NCBI GenBank assembly: GCA_023430065.1 | Contig: JAEZCG010000172.1 | Span: forward strand, 1-27,749 | Length of the DNA stretch: 27,749 nt | Direction of reading: 5' to 3' | From: Pseudomonadota bacterium | GTDB lineage: Bacteria > Pseudomonadota > Gammaproteobacteria > Burkholderiales > SHXO01 | Shown here: positions 23,184-27,749 of the stretch, piece after piece | Layout of the letters: the number at the start of each line of letters is the position of its first letter | Numbering within the stretch: the first letter of the stretch is position 1 | Notes under the pieces: model-generated | Seen by the model: the letters and a program-made list of their open reading frames with translations, nothing else | What the model was told of the DNA's origin: nothing | Databases searched by the model: none | Program-made: the position numbers and the translations under genes

Positions 23184-23945
23184 ATGAGCCTGCAGGGCAA
23201 GGTGGCGTGGGTGACTGGTGCGGGAACCGGGATCGGTCTGGCGGGGGCCAAGGCGCTGGCAGAGGCAGGCGCGAGCGTCGTGCTGTCGGGGCGCCGGGCC
23301 GACGTGCTGCAGGCGGAAGCAGAAGCGATTCGCAGGTCGGGTGGAGTTGCGGAAGCCGCGGCGCTCGACGTCGCCGATCCCGAGAAGGTGAACCTGGTGG
23401 CGGAGGCGATCCTCGCGCGCCATCGCAAGGTGGACATCCTGGTCAACAGCGCGGGGCTGAACGTACCCAACCGCTTCTGGCGCAATCAGACGATCGATGG
23501 ATGGAATCAGGTGATGCGCATCAACGTCGACGGCGTCTTCTACTGCACGCAGGCCGTATTGCCTGGCATGCGCGAGCGACGTGACGGCTGCATCATCAAC
23601 GTCTCGTCGTGGGCGGGGGTGCACCACTCGCAACTCACCGGCGGCGCCTACAACGGCAGCAAGCATGCGGTGACGGCGCTGACCGAGACGATCAACATGG
23701 AGGAGGGCGTCAACGGCATCCGCGCCTGCGCGCTCTGTCCCGCCGAGGTCGCCACACCCATCATGGACCGCCGGCCGATCCCGCCGTCGCAGGAGGATCG
23801 CGCGAAGATGCTGCAGCCTCGCGATCTGGGGCAGGCCATCCGCTGGATCGCCGAACTGCCGGCCAATGTGTGCATCAATCAGCTGGTGATCAGCCCGACG
23901 TGGAACCGGATCTACCTCGGGGCAGCGGATCTGAAGGCGCGCTGA
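23184..23945 (+). CDS. SDR-family oxidoreductase
   Basis: A 253-residue classical SDR: TGAGTGIG (11-18), NSAG (88-91), Ser141/142 and Tyr156/Lys160 (YNGSK). Arg37/Arg38 (LSGRRAD) favours NADP(H). The C-terminal region (NVCINQLVISPTWNRIYLG) resembles the YdfG/NADP-dependent hydroxy-acid dehydrogenase branch rather than FabG. Start at 23184 is preceded by GAGGAGGGGAGA. It ends the catabolic run; its stop codon directly abuts the stop of convergent prfC (0 nt between). Confidence 0.9.
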   Translation: MSLQGKVAWVTGAGTGIGLAGAKALAEAGASVVLSGRRADVLQAEAEAIRRSGGVAEAAALDVADPEKVNLVAEAILARHRKVDILVNSAGLNVPNRFWRNQTIDGWNQVMRINVDGVFYCTQAVLPGMRERRDGCIINVSSWAGVHHSQLTGGAYNGSKHAVTALTETINMEEGVNGIRACALCPAEVATPIMDRRPIPPSQEDRAKMLQPRDLGQAIRWIAELPANVCINQLVISPTWNRIYLGAADLKAR

Positions 23946-25571
<1,626 letters not shown>

Positions 25572-25889
25572 GGGCTCGATAGATCGGGGCCGGACTCCGC
25601 CGGTGCAAGGGGCGGACCGGAAAAGCCGCGCATTTTAGAGGCTTTTCGGCATGTAGGCGGCAAAGCGTCTAACGCAAAGATCGCAACGGGCGCAAAGGTC
25701 CGCAGGTATTGCGAGCGAACGGCCACAGAAGTGGGGGCTCGGCGTTCCCACCGGTGCCGTTGATGTGGTTCTTTGCGCTCTTTGCGTCCTTGGCGTTGAA
25801 GGCCGTGGCATGTGCCTGAAGCGCGTACGCTTGACGTCGGCACCAATCGCCGGCAACGTTCCGGGCATCCGACATTCCAGGAGTCCGAC
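25572..25889. other. prfC/nitronate monooxygenase intergenic region
   Basis: This 318-bp region holds no credible gene. It contains a short inverted repeat GAAAAGCC (25620-25627) with GGCTTTTC (25640-25647), a possible prfC -10 (TAAAAT, minus strand, 25637-25632), the CGCAAAG palindromic element (25671-25797), and at 25831-25836 a TTGACG without a convincing -10. AGGAG at 25879-25883 is the ribosome binding site of the downstream gene. Confidence 0.6.
25671..25797. repeat. imperfect inverted repeat built of 9-bp CGCAAAGnn units
   Basis: The left arm (25671-25701) and right arm (25767-25797) are 31 bp each and match in inverted orientation with about 80% identity. Each arm is itself made of three tandem units of the form CGCAAAGnn (for example CGCAAAG at 25673-25679 and 25691-25697, and CTTTGCG at 25771-25777 and 25780-25786). 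The 65-bp centre has no coding signature. I recall CGCAAAG-type intergenic repeats from other bacterial genomes, so this may be a REP- or MITE-like element. No flanking target duplication was identified. Confidence 0.7.
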
Positions 25890-26846
25890 GTGTCCTTGGC
25901 CGAAAAGCTGCGCAGCCAGATGTCGCTGCCCGTCATCGCGGCGCCGATGTTCATCGTGTCCAACCCGGAGTTGGTCGTCGCCCAGTGCACGAGCGGTGTC
26001 ATCGGCTCGTTTCCCGCGCTCAACGCGCGCCCGGCCGAGATGCTGGACGAGTGGCTGACCCGCATCGAAACGCAACTGGCCGCGCAGCGCCAGGCGAACC
26101 CAGGGGCGAAGATCGCGCCCTTCGCGGTCAACCAGATCATCCACCAGTCGAACGATCGGCTCGACCACGATCTCGACGTATGCATGCGGCACGAAGTGCC
26201 GATGATCATCACCAGCCTGCGTGCCCCCACGGACGTGGTGAAGCGCGTGCACGCCTATGGCGGTGTGGTGTTCCACGACGTGATCAGCGTCCGGCACGCG
26301 CACAAGGCGCTGGAGGCGGGTGTGGACGGGTTGGTACTGGTGTGTGCCGGCGCCGGCGGCCATGCCGGCGCACTCAGTCCCTTCGCCCTCGTGCGTGAGG
26401 TGCGCCAGTTCTTCGATGGGCCCATTGCGCTGTCCGGTGCGATCACCGACGGCAATGGCGTGCTGGCGGCCGAAGCGATCGGAGCGGACTTCGCCTACGT
26501 GGGCACGCGCTTCATCGCCACCTCGGAGGCCAATGCGGATGCCCGTTACAAGCAGATGATCGTGGACGGCACGGCGGCCGACGTGGTCTACACACCGTAC
26601 TTCACCGGCGTTCACGGCAACTATCTCAAGCCCAGCATCGCCGCCGCGGGACTCGACCCCGACGACCTGCCTCAGGCGGACAAGACCAAGATGAATTTCG
26701 GTTCGAGCGCCGGACCCAAGGCGTGGAAGGAAATCTGGGGCTGTGGGCAGGGCATCGGCAACATCAAGGAGGTGCTGCCGACGCGGGAACTGGTCGGGCG
26801 CATGCGAGACGAGTACGCGGCGGCCCGTAAGCGGCTGGCGCTGTAG
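25890..26846 (+). CDS. nitronate monooxygenase (2-nitropropane dioxygenase family)
   Basis: A 318-residue FMN-dependent TIM-barrel protein. It shows LPVIAAPMFIVSNPELVVAQ at the N-terminus, an FAVNQIIHQSN segment, the catalytic-type His158 in CAGAGGHAGALSP, and the phosphate-binding DFAYVGTRFIATSEA. Family members oxidise nitronates such as propionate 3-nitronate, or act as enoyl reductase-like proteins (FabK branch). The start is GTG at 25890, set by AGGAG at 25879-25883 with 6-nt spacing; an earlier ATG at 25812 would add 26 residues without family similarity. It is divergent from prfC and convergent with the last SDR. Confidence 0.9.
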   Translation: MSLAEKLRSQMSLPVIAAPMFIVSNPELVVAQCTSGVIGSFPALNARPAEMLDEWLTRIETQLAAQRQANPGAKIAPFAVNQIIHQSNDRLDHDLDVCMRHEVPMIITSLRAPTDVVKRVHAYGGVVFHDVISVRHAHKALEAGVDGLVLVCAGAGGHAGALSPFALVREVRQFFDGPIALSGAITDGNGVLAAEAIGADFAYVGTRFIATSEANADARYKQMIVDGTAADVVYTPYFTGVHGNYLKPSIAAAGLDPDDLPQADKTKMNFGSSAGPKAWKEIWGCGQGIGNIKEVLPTRELVGRMRDEYAAARKRLAL

Positions 26847-26887
26847 CGACGCAGGAGCCGCGGACCCGGCGCTTGCGGCGGGGCGAG

Positions 26888-26906
26888 GCCGGCACGACAT
26901 GCCGGC
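26888..26906. terminator. hairpin between convergent nitronate monooxygenase and SDR genes
   Basis: GCCGGCA (26888-26894) and TGCCGGC (26900-26906) form a perfect 7-bp stem with a 5-nt loop midway between two convergent stops (26846 and 26925). No T-run is present in either direction, so it may be a Rho-aided bidirectional terminator. Confidence 0.4.
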
Positions 26907-26924
26907 GCGCCGCGGGCCAGCGCC

Positions 26925-27722
26925 TTACACCATCACCAGGCCGCCGTCGACGTGATAGGACTGGCCAGTGACGTAATCCGAATCCGCGCTCGCCAGGAAC
27001 ACGGCCATCCCCGCCACATCCTGCGCGGTCTCGGGCCGCTTCATCGGGATGCCCGCGATGCGATCCCGCCAGGCGGATCCCGTCGGACGGCCATCGGACT
27101 CGGTCCACTCGCGGTCGATCTGCTTCCACATCTCGGTGTCCACGACGCCCGGGCAGATGGCGTTGACGGTCACCTGCGGTGCCAGGCCCGACGCGCCGGA
27201 TTGCGTGATGCTGATCACCGCTGCCTTGCTGGCGGCGTAGGCGGCGAACATCGGACGCCCGATGCGTCCGCCGATGGACGCGATGTTGACGATCTTCCCT
27301 TGTGGCCGGCCCTCGCCGAGCGGCGCCTGCGTCAGCATGCGGCGCGCCGCGGCCTGCAACGCAAAGAAAAGCCCGCGGGCATTCACGTCGTTCACGTAGT
27401 CCCAATCCTCCGGGGTGAGGTCCAGGAGCGGCCGTACGCGCACGACGCCGGCGTTGTTGACCAGCACGTCGAGGCGACCGAAGCGATGTGCAACGCGTTC
27501 CACCATCTCACGCGACTGTGCAGGGTCGCCCACGTCCGAACGCAGGGCCTCGGCCTCCGCCCCGGCCGCGCGAAGTTCCTCCAATGCCGACTGCAGGTTG
27601 CGCTCGTGCACGTCGGTAATGGCGACGCGGGCGCCTTCCGCCGCATAACGCCGTGCGATCGCGCGCCCGATCCCGCGTGCCGCTCCGGTGACGAGCGTCA
27701 CCACTCCATCGAGTCTGCCCAT
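26925..27722 (-). CDS. SDR-family oxidoreductase (NAD-type, sorbitol/polyol dehydrogenase-like)
   Basis: A 265-residue classical SDR: TGAARGIG (12-19), Asp37 at the end of the second strand (ITDVHE), which favours NAD(H), NNAG (89-92), and Tyr162/Lys166 (YAASK). The segment CPGVVDTEMWKQIDREW and the terminal HVDGGLVMV resemble L-iditol/sorbitol dehydrogenases of the SDR type. Substrate is therefore probably a polyol or related alcohol, but this is by overall resemblance only. A purine-rich GGAGAGAGG lies just before the ATG at 27722. Any upstream genes of its operon lie beyond the window. Confidence 0.9.
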   Translation of the reverse strand: MGRLDGVVTLVTGAARGIGRAIARRYAAEGARVAITDVHERNLQSALEELRAAGAEAEALRSDVGDPAQSREMVERVAHRFGRLDVLVNNAGVVRVRPLLDLTPEDWDYVNDVNARGLFFALQAAARRMLTQAPLGEGRPQGKIVNIASIGGRIGRPMFAAYAASKAAVISITQSGASGLAPQVTVNAICPGVVDTEMWKQIDREWTESDGRPTGSAWRDRIAGIPMKRPETAQDVAGMAVFLASADSDYVTGQSYHVDGGLVMV

Positions 27723-27749
27723 CGCCTCTCTCCATAAAGAAAAACGCCC

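Noticed and set aside
25620..25647. GAAAAGCC/GGCTTTTC inverted repeat as a terminator.
   Set aside because: It lies upstream of both flanking genes (divergent), so no transcript from either would end there, and its loop contains the possible prfC -10.
25812..25889. An upstream ATG extending the nitronate monooxygenase by 26 residues.
   Set aside because: The extension has no family similarity, and the GTG at 25890 has an AGGAG at ideal spacing.

Overview
The window is chromosomal DNA of a GC-rich (roughly two-thirds G+C) Gram-negative bacterium, most likely a betaproteobacterium related to Burkholderiales, Rhodocyclales or Nitrosomonadales. The evidence is the gene content: an AsmA-like protein, a tsaE-amiC pair, a DUF4124-plus-SLT lytic transglycosylase, a DUF465 protein, an Adhesin_E domain, class I DAHP synthase, prfC and many exported catabolic enzymes. 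No rRNA, tRNA, IS element, integrase or CRISPR array was seen. Genes are tightly packed. The only gene-free stretch over 300 bp is 25572-25889.

Layout. Positions 1-2193 hold the 3' part of an AsmA-like gene whose cytoplasmic side is a long Glu/Arg repeat. Then come a MocA-type nucleotidyltransferase (-), a small membrane protein (-), and a LysR-tsaE-amiC run (-) with overlapping genes. LysR is divergent from ilvD (+). A duplicated-domain lipoprotein (-) is divergent from an exported monoheme cytochrome c (+) that has an FNR/ANR-like box upstream. A DUF465 protein follows, then an exported pair (Tat-type intradiol dioxygenase and secreted RraA-like protein, -), which is divergent from a frameshifted DapA-family aldolase gene (+). 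Next are a lytic transglycosylase (-), an EamA exporter (-), a YvlD/holin-like membrane protein (+), an exported cyclase-family hydrolase (+), an SDR (-), DAHP synthase aroG with its own terminator (-), and an Adhesin_E/alpha-carbonic anhydrase fusion (+).

Positions 18722-23945 form a co-directional catabolic run: acyl-CoA dehydrogenase, SDR, hotdog thioesterase, 4-TM protein, HSL-type esterase, SDR. It abuts prfC (-) with no gap. A palindromic CGCAAAG repeat lies between prfC and a nitronate monooxygenase (+). A last SDR (-) closes the window.

How it fits together. Housekeeping genes (tsaE, amiC, ilvD, aroG, prfC, slt) are interspersed with accessory catabolism in an alternating-strand arrangement with very short convergent junctions. 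The accessory theme is processing of acyl-CoA, ester or aromatic-derived compounds, including several enzymes of usually cytosolic families that carry export signals here. The items most worth a second look are the exported dioxygenase/RraA locus with its broken aldolase neighbour, the ER/K single-helix repeat fused to AsmA, the Adhesin_E-carbonic anhydrase fusion, the FNR-like box before a Met-less cytochrome c, the promoter and inverted repeat inside tsaE, and the CGCAAAG inverted repeat. I found no clear evidence of a new defence or mobile system.
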